From contig CM060896.1 in assembly GCA_030762935.1 (NCBI GenBank), forward strand, positions 14,869,527 through 14,933,526: a stretch of DNA of 64,000 nucleotides, written 5' to 3'. Each line of letters starts with the position of its first letter. The stretch's first letter is position 1. A program made the position numbers and the translations under genes. Source of the stretch: Hymenopus coronatus. Taxonomy: Eukaryota > Arthropoda > Insecta > Mantodea > Hymenopodidae. Positions 11,333 through 22,700 of the stretch are shown here, piece after piece. Under the pieces are notes generated by a model. That model saw only the letters and a program-made list of their open reading frames with translations, was not told where the DNA came from and ran no database searches.

Positions 11333-12038
11333 GAAGGGCCATTTTTTTTAAACCTCCAATAGGCTATAAATAAAAGACAAGTTCATAAAAAACAATTATT
11401 TTATTACTAAAAGTTTTGTACACTTATGGTTATTTTTCAACATAATCACCGAAAAGATTGAGACATTTATCGTACCTGTGCACAAGCTTTACAATATCCA
11501 CTTCAAAAGAATGTTGCTGCCAATGATTTCAAATGAGCATTGACATTGTTTTGAAGATCTTCGTTGGTTTGAAAGTGCTGCCCTCCTAGCCATGTCTTCA
11601 GTTCAGGGAAAAGGTGAAAGTCGCTGGGTGCCAGCTCAGTACTGCACGGCGTCTGATCGAACATGTCCCATTGAAATTGTTCAAGGAGGCGATGGGTTGT
11701 GCCAGCAGTGTGTGGAAGAGCGTTGTCATGGATCAACACAATTCCTGAAGTCAGCATTCCTCTTAGTTGTTTTGAATGGCTCTCCGCAAACATCAAAAAG
11801 TACAAAGATCTTCAAAACAATGTCAATGCTCTTTTGAAATCATTGGCGGCAACATTTTTTGAAGCGGGTATTGCAAAGCTTATGCATAGGTACGATAAAT
11901 GTCTCAATCTTTTTGGTGATTATGTTCAAAAGTACCCATAACTAACCAAAATAAAACTTTTAGTAATAAAATAATTGTCTTCTATGAACTTATCTTTTAT
12001 TTATAGCCTATCGGAGGTTGAAAAAAAAATGGCCCACA
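11333..12038. mobile_element. Palindromic (fold-back) mariner
   Basis: Flanked by TA on both sides (11331-11332, 12039-12040) with matching ends containing GGGCCATTTTTTTT. Arms 11333-11577 and 11796-12038 are inverted copies of each other; both encode the mariner C-terminus (AGIAKLMHRYDKCLNLFGDY, readable on the plus strand at 11860-11930 and, decayed, on the minus strand at 11440-11510). The ~220-base centre holds minus-strand transposase residues IHDNALPHT (second catalytic D) and ELAPSDFHLFPELKTWLGG (third D). One half of a mariner has thus been joined to an inverted copy of its own 3' end. Confidence 0.8.
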
Positions 12039-12175
12039 TAATAGTAAATTGTTTTGCACGTGATGAAATTATTATCAATGTATTATGAAGGGGTTCAATT
12101 TGGCATAGAGACAATGTGTTTGTACACATCTAAGTCAAGTGGGGATGCGACAAATAGTTATTTTTGGGTAGCAGT

Positions 12176-12842
12176 GTTAATGTGTTTTTCTCTGACGAAT
12201 CTTGGTTTCACTTAAATGGGAGTGAGAATACTCACAACAGTCGATACTAGGCTTCAGAAAAATCCATGCTATTGGATGGAACACCTCACTATGATCAGAA
12301 AATTGGAGTTTAGTGTGCAATAAGTGCTAGAAAAATAACAGGCTCCATTTTCTCTGATGAAACAATAAATGCAGAGCAATATCAGGGGCCAATTCCCAAA
12401 CCATTTTTCGATTGCTTGACAGAAGAAGAGAAATCATATGGTTGGTTCCAGCAAGATTCTGCAACAGCACACATGCCTGCCGAATCATTAAATTCAGTAT
12501 GAGAGGTGTTTGATGACAGAATTATTAGTGTTGGTTTGTGGCACCTTCGTTCTCCTGACCTAGTGAGTTGTGAGTTTGCATTTTTTTAAAAGACAAAGTG
12601 TATTGTTCCAATCCTCGCACACTTGAGGAACTTAGAGATAATATTGTGCAAGAAATCACAATTCATGCTGCTGAGCTCCAGTGAGTAAGTGACAACATTT
12701 TTAAGAGATGTGAAGCTTGTTTGAGAGCAAAAGGTCAACATTTCCAGCATTTTAGTCTGCTTGCCCATATAGTTTCCCCAGCTCTCTCGCACATTGTTAG
12801 AGAGCCTGCGATTAGGGTACCATATAAAATAATGACCCTGTA
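12176..12842 (+). pseudogene. DDE transposase remnant (DUF4817/DDE_3-type), copy 1
   Basis: Plus-strand remnant starting FFSDESWFHLNGSENTHNSRY (first catalytic D), through MLLDGTPHYDQKIGV and GWFQQDSATAHMPA (second D) to RSPDL. The 3' end GTACCATATAAAATAATGACCCTGTA matches the end of copy 2 at 56068. Two TGG-to-TAG changes (12248-12250 and 12311-12313) interrupt tryptophan codons, and both are shared with copy 2. The N-terminal half is missing. Confidence 0.8.
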
Positions 12843-13564
12843 TAGTAGTTAATTTGAATTCATTACTTTTATAACCATCAATGGCTAACTAGTCATGTCT
12901 GTCTCCTTTACTTTTGTAACTGTTACATTAAGATCACCATTATATAACTGTTATTTCTCAATATTTCAGAGTTTTTCTTATAAACTCGAGTTGGAAGAAA
13001 GAAAAAAAAATGCTCATGTACAAGGGGCTTATGGTAATGTACAACAATAAAAATGTATAATTTATATACAATTTTTAGACAAAATTTTGTTTATCAAATA
13101 TATTGATGTTTGAGAATGCAGAATGCCTCTTTTTAACTAACTGTGTCATCTTTTGTATTGCCTAAACATGTGGACTCTAGTTGTCACCATCACGATCTAC
13201 CTTAAATCTCAAAATCAGGAATGATTGCATTATTTTGTCTTCTTTACTAAGCTACTGGCTTCCCACTACTGCCGGGGCACCAGTGGCTACAACAGTCACT
13301 TTACAAATTCTTTACCCACAAATGTCCTTGCTATTATAAATATAAACATCTGGTATATAAGAATACACTTAACTTTGTACATCACAAAAACTTTACGATA
13401 AAAGCAGATATTTTGATTTCTTTATGGCACAGTAAACATTTCTTTAATAGAATTGTATATAATGACATGAATTACAATATATACTTAAAAACATTATGTC
13501 CATTTTTAAGGATTACCTTTTACAATATCTTCTTTTTTCTTTGGCATTATTTCTGAAATAAATA
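12843..13564 (-). other. Presumed MPPE1 3' UTR and flank
   Basis: Directly downstream of the MPPE1 stop codon on the minus strand. No AATAAA was seen on the minus strand here. A variant ATTAAA lies near 13443-13448. The poly(A) site is therefore undetermined. Confidence 0.35.
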
Positions 13565-13726
13565 TCAGTTTGTTTTAAACCAGCGTGAACGGCGACATAG
13601 TCTTCGATATGTCAGTGTACTCCAGAACACAATGAGAACACCTCCAAACATGTACAGCCATATAACGGTAGATTCTTGTGGCATGTGGCATTTTGCCACT
13701 GCGAAGTTATTTGGAGTAAAAACTGC
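13565..13726 (-). CDS. MPPE1: MPPE1 coding exon 9 (C-terminus, stop)
   Basis: Residues 324-376 and stop. Acceptor TTTCAG|GCA, phase 0. Begins AVFTPNNFAVAKCHMPQEST, a conserved stretch just before the C-terminal membrane segment (WLYMFGGVLIVFW), then a basic tail ending WFKTN. Confidence 0.93.
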   Translation of the reverse strand, partial: AVFTPNNFAVAKCHMPQESTVIWLYMFGGVLIVFWSTLTYRRLCRRSRWFKTN

Positions 13727-16700
13727 CTGAAATGTACAACAAAACAAAGGCATTACACATTGCACATGTGATGCCAACATTTTCTCAATTTTCCATAGTA
13801 GTTTATGTTTAGGATTATTTTAAACAGGACTCAGAACAAGGGGGTGCAGCACCTCCTCAAGCAAAACATTAACAAAAAGTATAGGCTGGAACATAATACA
13901 TTTCAAATGTTAAAAAACTGGACAATATTAGCATAATAAATACAAACGCAAGTAAACACTAACTTAAGTACAGTAAATAAAAAATAAATCCTGTAGTCTG
14001 CTTGCCTAATCTGATATGTGTCACTTGCATTTGCTGAGCCAAGAGAGGGGAAGATGGTGAAGGTGCAGCAGCAATGGCAACAATTAAAAAGTGCTATCAC
14101 TCTGATGATTGAGCTACTGCACCATTGTGTGATACTACAGTTGCTTTTTTGTCTGGTTCATATCTTAAAAAATGGATTGTTTATTAATTAAGAAGAGGCT
14201 GATAATTATGTTTCTCCACAAACAGAATTAAGCAATGAAACAACTTCGACTTCAGTACAAATTGAGGTTATGTCATTGACATCGCCATTCTTCTCTAAAC
14301 AGATTTATAGAAAGGAAGTTGGCTGTTTTACTTTTACATGGATAAGTCAATTATTTATTAAACTACTGTTGGAAAATTGTTGAGAATGGGAACCTGAAAT
14401 GTGTCCAAGTAGTTTTTTAGTGATGTAATGTTACTTATTCACAACTCACTTATTATATGACTATGCATCACAGTTACTAGCTTCTATTTCCTCAAATTAG
14501 TGTACATTTAATTTATTAGTACATTGCCTAATTCAACTATTTTACTATATTTTCCCTACTGTAGTACTTTTTGTTTAATGGTTCAAAACATAGTAAATAT
14601 TATTAGAACCTGTTACAGTATTGTTATTTTGCCCCCTTTTCAAAATATTCCTCCACGACTTTCCTATCTCAAAGTCTAAATTTTCAAAGCTAAAGTTTTA
14701 AGCATGTTCTGGGGAGGACCCCACAAATCACCTGTGCACCACCCTTACAGAAATCCTGGGTCTACCCTTCACTCAGAATCATCTCTCATAACCAAATTGG
14801 CAAGAGACTAATTTTGCAAAACAAACAAAACTTATTTTTTAGTAATCAATTTGGATATTGTAGAGCAAGATCAACAATCTTGTTATAAAATTGTTAATGA
14901 ATTGGAGGTCAGTATGAAAATAATATGACAGAACAAATAAGTAGCCCCCCTGATGGTAGTATGTCTGCCTCACATTCAACAGGTCATGAGTTCGAATCTC
15001 GCTTAGGGTGAGTCACAGATAAGATTTTTTGGGGTTTTCCATCATCCTGAGAAGATGAATGGAATGTTGATTAACTTTAAGCTCCATGCATCCCGAAATC
15101 AGTAGCATTTCACCAATTTCATTCATCGTTCGATATGACCAACCAGGTTTAAGGATATTAAGCTGCAAAAAAGATGAAAAACAAATAAGTGTTAAGAACA
15201 GGTGATTTGTCCACAAACAATCCCAGTTTTACAGCAATTTTTCTGTGACTCTTGAGGATTGGTTTCACCTTTATTCCAAATATTTTGCTATTTTCTTAGA
15301 TGACCTGGGTTATATCCAGTTTCAACAAGCCACCTCTTTCTGGGTAGCAGCATCACTGAGCAGTGGTGGTGAATGTTTTCTTCCTAACATTGTACATTTA
15401 AAGTTTCATTTGAGAGCAAGAAAAGGCCAACTGACTATAGGTATAATTGGGTGGTACTGAAACTATGGAGACTAACAAGCAGCTACTAGTAAGGAAAATG
15501 GTGCCATACTCGTGAGAAGTAATAGGTGACTCCTCATGAAAATGAGTGCAGAGAGCTCAAAAAAAGAGGATAAGCAGTGGTGGGAAAAAAAGGCTGTGGA
15601 TGTGTGGGGGTGGGATGGGTGTGAGGGGATGCGGGGGGGGTGTGTGTGGATGGGGTGCGGGGGTGGATGTGTGTGGGATGGGCGGGTGTGTGGGGGCAAG
15701 TGTGGGTGTGTGTGGGGGGCAGCATAGCTCAAACTTGGTATTTAAGTTTGGTATCTTTCAAGGATGCGACACGAAAATTTTCAAGAAAATCCCCCCACCC
15801 CCAATTACCCTTTACATGGAACTTTTTTCGAAAATTTTGATCCTCTCAAAAATGGCTCTAATGATTTTGATTAAAATATTGTATATTAAAGATATTTATC
15901 TGACAAATAAAATGTATATCTTGAATTTTCTGGGAATAGCCTCAGAAGACTACTTAATTTTGGATGAATTTTACAGAATTTTGCATAACAGCTTAACTGT
16001 AACAGATGGACAAAAACTTACCACACAAAAAATGTAGAGGCCATTAAAACACACAAGTTATGTAGTATACTTTTTTTTTCCATGGAATTGATCGTTTTTA
16101 AGATATTTCTTGTTATTGGTTTCAGCTTTTAAAAACTTTTACTTTTCTCAGACAGAAATTTGTCAACTGCTGTCCATACAAACAAAGGAACTTCAGTCAC
16201 ATAGCAACCAGCTTTTGACTACCACTTTAACCTATGGTACTCCCTTATTTCATTTCTACTTACAAGGAAGCAAGTAATAAGACTATTTCTGCTAACATTT
16301 TCTTGATTAGCATTAAATAAATTGAAGCATAAACTTTCTAACAATAATTTGATGCAGAGATGTAGAGAAAGTCAGGTGAATGGAACACATCAGATTTTTT
16401 AACTTATATTCTGAAGAAAGAATTTCTACAAAAACATGTTTTAGTTAAATATATTACATATTGTATAAAATTAATATCTAAAAATTAGTGACATAAATGG
16501 ATGCTATATTACCTGGGTATTAGGCTTGAAAGGTTTTCATCATTGTAGCTGTTAAACATAACTATTTTAACACTATTTTTCATAACAGCTACTGTTCACT
16601 TAAAATGCTGTGGCACTTTATCACAAGTAAGCATGGCGTGGCCTTTGAAATACTCCAGCTGGTTTTGGAAAGCTGATCAGATCTGTTCACAATATAAGAG

Positions 16701-19700
16701 GCTTAAGGAAAGAAAGGAAAAGGAAAAAAAAATTAGAGAATAAGAAAGGAGGAACACAAAAGAAAAAATTGAGTACAGGGAGGAGGGGTTAAAAATATCA
16801 AAGCACTTCTCAGAGATGCAGTAAGGCAAACTGAGTATCACATACAGAGTATAGACAGTCATACTATATAAGTTAAGCTGGTAATAAGGAAACAATATTT
16901 TAATAAATTTATAAAAAATAAAACTCAATTTAACCAGAACACCATAGAAACAACAAAATTAAATGGAACACAGACTAAAACTTAACTCATTAAAACATTC
17001 CCGAGACAAGCAATAATCAAAGTGTGTACTCCAGTAATAACAGATCACATCAGAAGTAATAGTCAAAGTGTGCATACTCTAGCAACAACAGATCATGTCA
17101 GAAGTAATCATCAAAGTGTGTATACTCTAGCAACAACAGATCATGTCAGAAGTAATCATCAAAGTGTGTATACTCTAGCAACAACAGATCACGTCAGAAG
17201 TAATCATTAAAGTGAGTACTCTAGCAACAGCAGATCACGTCAGAAGTAATCATTAAAGTGGGTAATCTAGTAACAACAGATCATGTCAAAAGTAATCATT
17301 AAAGTGAGTACTCTAGCAACAACAGATCACGTCAGAAGTAATCATTAAAGTGAGTACTCTAGCAACAACAGATCACATCAGAAGTAATCATTAAAGTGAG
17401 TACTCTAGCAACAACAGATCACGTCAGAAGTAATCATTAAAGTGAGTACTCTAGCAACAACAGATCATGTCAGAAGTAATCATTAAAGTGAGTACTCTAG
17501 CAACAACAGATCACGTCAGAAGTAATCATTAAAGTGGGTACTCTAGCAACAACAGATCATGTCAGAAGTAATCATTAAAGTGAGTACTCTAGCAACAACA
17601 GATCACGTCAGAAGTAATCATTAAAGTAAGTACTCTAGCAACAAGAGATCATGTCAGAAGTAATCATTAAAGTGAGTACTCTAGCAACAACAGATCATGT
17701 CAGAAGTAATCATTAAAGTGAGTACTCTAGCAACAACAGATCATGTCAAAAGTAATCATTAAAGTGAGTACTCTAGCAACAACAGATCATGTCAGAAGTA
17801 ATCATTAAAGTGAGTACTCTAGCAACAACAGATCACGTCAGAAGTAATCATTAAAGTGAGTACTCTAGCAACACCAGATCATGTCAGAAGTAATCATTAA
17901 AGTGAGTACTCTAGCAACAACAGATCATGTCAGAAGTAATCATTAAAGTGAGTACTCTAGCAACAACAGATCATATCAGAAGTAATCATTAAAATAAGTA
18001 CTCTAGCAACAACAGATCATGTCAAAAGTAATCATCAAAGTGTTTATACTCTAGCAACAACAGGTCACGTCCGAAGTAATCATTAAAGTGAGTACTCTAG
18101 CAACAACAGATCATGTCAGAAGTAACCATCAAAGTGGGTAATCTAGCAACAACAGGTCACGTCAGAAGTAATCATCAAAGTGAGTACTCTAGCAACAACA
18201 GATCATGTCCACGAAAAAAATGTATATAACATAAATTGTGTGTTTTAATGTGCTCTACTCTTTTTATGTAGTAAGTTTTTGTCCATCTCTTACGGTTTAG
18301 CAGTTATTCAAAATTTAGTAAAATTCATCCAGAATAAACTACTCTTCAGAGGCTATTCCCAGAAAATTCAAGATATACATTTCGTTTGTCAGGTAAATAT
18401 GGTTAATATCCGAAATTTTAATCAAAATCGTTAGAGCCATTTTTTAGAAAATCAAAATTTTCGAAAAAAGTTCCATGTAAAGGGTAGTTGGGGGTGGGGA
18501 GATTTTTCTCAAAATCTTCGTGTCGCATCCCTGGAAGATTCTAAACTTAAATACCAAGTTTGGTATTTTACCGACTTTTCGTTTTTGAGTTATCGGGTTC
18601 ACAGACACACGGACACACACACACACACACGGACCTTTTTGTGAAAATGCTTTTTTTGGATATTGGGGACCCTAAAACATATATTTCCGGTGAAATCTCG
18701 GTATCAAATTTTTGGTGGAGTGCAATACTTTCTCTATACACTATGTACATAGTGCGTATGGAGAAAGTAAAAATGGACAAATTATACAGAAAACAATTAT
18801 AGCTCTTAAAATGTTACTGATACTGAATTTTCAAATGATGCGAGAATATTTGGAAAATTAAGGGGGAAATGGATGAGAGAAGTGACAGAAATAAGTTATA
18901 AATTCATAATATAGTTAAATAGAGAAAAGAAAATGTGGGGGGGAGGGTGATTCATTCCACAGATAACCCTGGGGTTGTTTATAAGAAAGCATGTTAGACT
19001 TATAAGCTTACAAATTTAGGTTTAGCACTTTAATTGCTGTAAATGCAAAAGTGTTTCTGTTGTTTTGTTTATGTTTGATATACACATAAACTACATTTTA
19101 TACTCAAATACATTTTACTCTTTATCCGCCACTGATAAAACATTCTTGCATGGTAGGCTCACCTGTGCATTGCTCTCTATTGGAGAGTGCACTGGGATAA
19201 GCCAGATACACCTATTCTGTTGCTTTCAAATGTCTGCTCATGCTGTCTTTACAAATACTTGACTTGATAAAATTTAGAATCCTACCTTCCCATGGCACAG
19301 CATAATCTCATATGTTGAACTAAAGGAAGGGGCTACTCAAGAACCAGCACTAGTCAGTTTGATGAGTTAATGACCGAATTTGGTATAACTTCCCTGTATC
19401 CAATACAAATTCTCTCTTTACTCTTTGCTATCCAGTCCTCTGACTGAACTCTCACGCCCTTCGTCCTGACGATATTAGAGCACTTGAAGTCTAGGGGATC
19501 AGTTCACCTTCCTCCCTAACCTATTTTCTGTTCCTAGTGCTGACTTGCTACAGCCCTTCAGTGGCTCAAGGACGGAAAGCTGGTGATCAACACGATCTCC
19601 CAACTAGGTCTAATAGACCCCTCAACCAACAGCAGGTGTGCTCCCCCAGACACCCTGGGGGTTGTGTATAAATGAAGTAGTCACTAAAACGTTAAAACAT

Positions 19701-22700
19701 GGTATTCATTTAAATTGACTGCAACTTGTCCAATATGAAATGAGTACTTACTTGATAGAGTAAAGATAGCTTACCAGCATAAAACTAGGGTTATCCTTAT
19801 TTCTCCAACTGAAGGAGGGAAGTGTCCATTCATGAATATCTTCCCTATGCAAATGGTGGCACCCATGATGTGTGTGGCCAGTTACTACCAGTCTTGGTTT
19901 CAATATATCAAAGAGCTGCAAGAAAATACAAAAATAGTTCTTTAAAAATGTCATCCACATTTCTACAATACTGTGCTCATTGTGATTCATGTCTTAATGC
20001 ATTTAATAGTGCTGTGGTGAGTAATTTAAATCAATACAGGAATGATACCAACTATATTTATTCTTAGTAAATATCTATTGTCATTTGTTATTGTTTGCAT
20101 AATAACATGTTATTCTTCAGATGTCACATTTTCTAATGCTTTTCTTTTCACTATAAAATAAATAATGAATGTAAATCTGGATGAACCAGTAGTGCTGCAT
20201 CAGCCAAACTTTTTTTAAGAGCATCAAATACTATTCGAAGAGGTTCTGTCCATTTTATTAGTCTTTTGTCATTTATTGGGTGCTGGGTTGTGTAGCACAC
20301 AACTGGTCCTCTTTTCCCCTTCCTCTCTCTGGTATTGCAGTTGGTGAAAACAATTCTTGCTGCTCCTTGGTTATTTGCGGACTCAGCAATTGAGACCTAA
20401 TTGTTGAGCTCAAGGTTTGAGCAATGGTAATCTCAGGACGGAGAACAGAAATTTGGCTCAAAATAACATCGGCACTTTCATTTGCTCAAAGGTTTATTTG
20501 CCTTCACAAGCGTTCTCGAGACAGTTCCTGGCACGATTCTATTTCCCTAATTTCTCTCGCAACAGAGCGTAATGTGCACAAAGGAAGCTTGAACTTACGA
20601 CTGCAGAATTATTGTAGACACTTTAACTTTCTACACAAGTCCCACGCGTTATTGACTCACGACAGTGGTTGAATCACAATTATAACATTCAGACTTTTTA
20701 TAGACGCTTAACTTTTTAGCACGAATATCTTATTACAAGCGTCGCAGATTCCGCGTGACATTACATTTCAACTGCCTCTTGAATCACAATAATAAACTTT
20801 GCAGACACTTTACTATTTTGTGCGGATCTCTTGTTCTGGACGTCACATGTTCCGCGTGAAGTTACATTTTAGTGCCTCAAAATTAGGGCAAACACTTTAC
20901 ATTTATAGTAAATTCTACCCACGCACAAAATTCTCAACTTGCAATCTCATTGGCTCATTTTGGCGCCAAAAATAGCTTGGGGTGCGCTTCTAACATGACA
21001 TAATTATTTCCAATTGGTCAATAAGTCTTTCACATGATTCTTGACCTCAATTTCTCATGGTTCCCCACTTTATATGTTACATCCACTTTCTCTTTCCGAG
21101 TCGTGAATACACAATAGCATATTTCCCCTCTTGTAATACACAAAAGCAACGCAACTATTCGTAAACAAATGGAACCGCTGTTTGAGAACACTCAGGTTAA
21201 AGCTAGAAATGCTTTCCAGGAACAGTCTCTCTGAACTTTCAATATACATTATGACAATAAATAGAGGATGTTATACTTAGCAATTAACTTAAACAATCTA
21301 ATTACTTAAAATATAGACCAATGCGCTCATTCAGTTTGCGACTATCTGTTTCACTCTGCGAAGTAATTCTAAGAGAGGTGCTTGAGTGCTGATGGAATCT
21401 GGTAGTGCTCTACAATAAAAGTTCATTATTCTCAGGATTCAACGTAGATCTTGAATTGTTATAGGCAAAGGGTAGTGCACTCTCACTGGTATTGTCTGAT
21501 GCCTTCTGCTGATACTAAGTATCTCAGAAATGGAACATTTGCTGAGGTAAGTTTGATGTGAAATTCATTTAAGGGCTAAAATGGCAAATTTTTCAATTTT
21601 TTTTATTTCAGTAATTAATTGCTAATACATTCAGCTTTATGTTCCCAAAGTTTCATAACCTAATTTGATTTCTTTGTGGTCCAAAAAAAGTAAAAACTTA
21701 GGAATTGTCATGCCATGCCCCCTTTTTCTGCTTGCTTGATTATCAGCTTTGATTCCTTGTTTCTGTACATTTCTAACAGGCAAACATAGTTATAAATATT
21801 TAGAAGGTATGTTTCTTTAGTTTCTGACCAGGAAGAAGAAGCTGACTACAGTTATGGTGGATTTTAGGCAGTATTTAAAGTATGTAGATCACTCCCTAAA
21901 TAAAACAATCAAAATTTTCTTTTCTCGTTTTCTCAGGTTTACAAATTTTCACACTTTGTACCATTTTCTTGGAAACTATTTCAGATATTGCAGTAAAATT
22001 TTCTACACACATATTTCAGTCTACAATGAGTATTTTGATACAGCTAGTTTTCTTTTGATTTAGATTCAAATTATTAAATACATAATAATTTGAAATAAAA
22101 AAAACTTGTATACCTTGAAAAATACTTTAAAAATCATTGAAGGGAGATAGAGGAAAAACTTCCGCGCCAAAATATAGCATAATTCTAATACTTTATGTTC
22201 ACTTGTTTTCGAGCAAAGGGTTACTAAGAAAAAGGTACATAAGTTTTTTGATGTTTTGGAAATTACAATGTAATGTATTTCTTTATTTGTTGACAAAATT
22301 ACTTATAAAATGGGACAATCATAGAAGATATCCAGACAATTAACTGTGCAAAATTTCATTGCTTTAGGACAAAAACTATGGCCATGGTAGAATTTTTATT
22401 GTGTCAAGGTACTTCTGCCTACATCCCCCCTTAAACATTGAAAAGGCTCTTGTGCTCTTCCTCAGTATTTGTTGCCACTAGGATATCATCATGTAGCAGT
22501 AGACAAAGCCTAGGTCTCTTAAGATCTTGTCCACGAACCTTTCAAATGTTAGAGCTGTATTGTAATCCAAAGGGATGTCAAAGAATTTTGAATAATCAAA
22601 TGGTATTATTATGGCTGTCTTGGGTTCATCATCTGGGAGAACCACAAGATGATGATAGGCTCTCACTAAGTCAATTTTAGAAAATATATCTTTTTTCCAT

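Noticed and set aside
15000..15030. Possible genuine tRNA-Val gene (also near 6030-6107)
   Set aside because: A and B boxes are visible but the acceptor stem does not pair and a common SINE body follows in all three copies, so these are SINE heads.
15534..16037. Long overlapping frames with His/Pro/Thr or Gly/Val repeats
   Set aside because: Products of the G-rich simple repeat and PH copy A read in several frames; no codon-level conservation between PH copies.
17022..17210. Open frame made of repeated VYTLATTDHVRSNHQS units
   Set aside because: It comes from the first 48-bp units of the minisatellite (48 is divisible by three). Later 46-bp units break the frame, so it is not a gene.
17012..18211. 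CRISPR-like array
   Set aside because: Units are contiguous with no unique spacers; it is an ordinary minisatellite in a eukaryotic intron.
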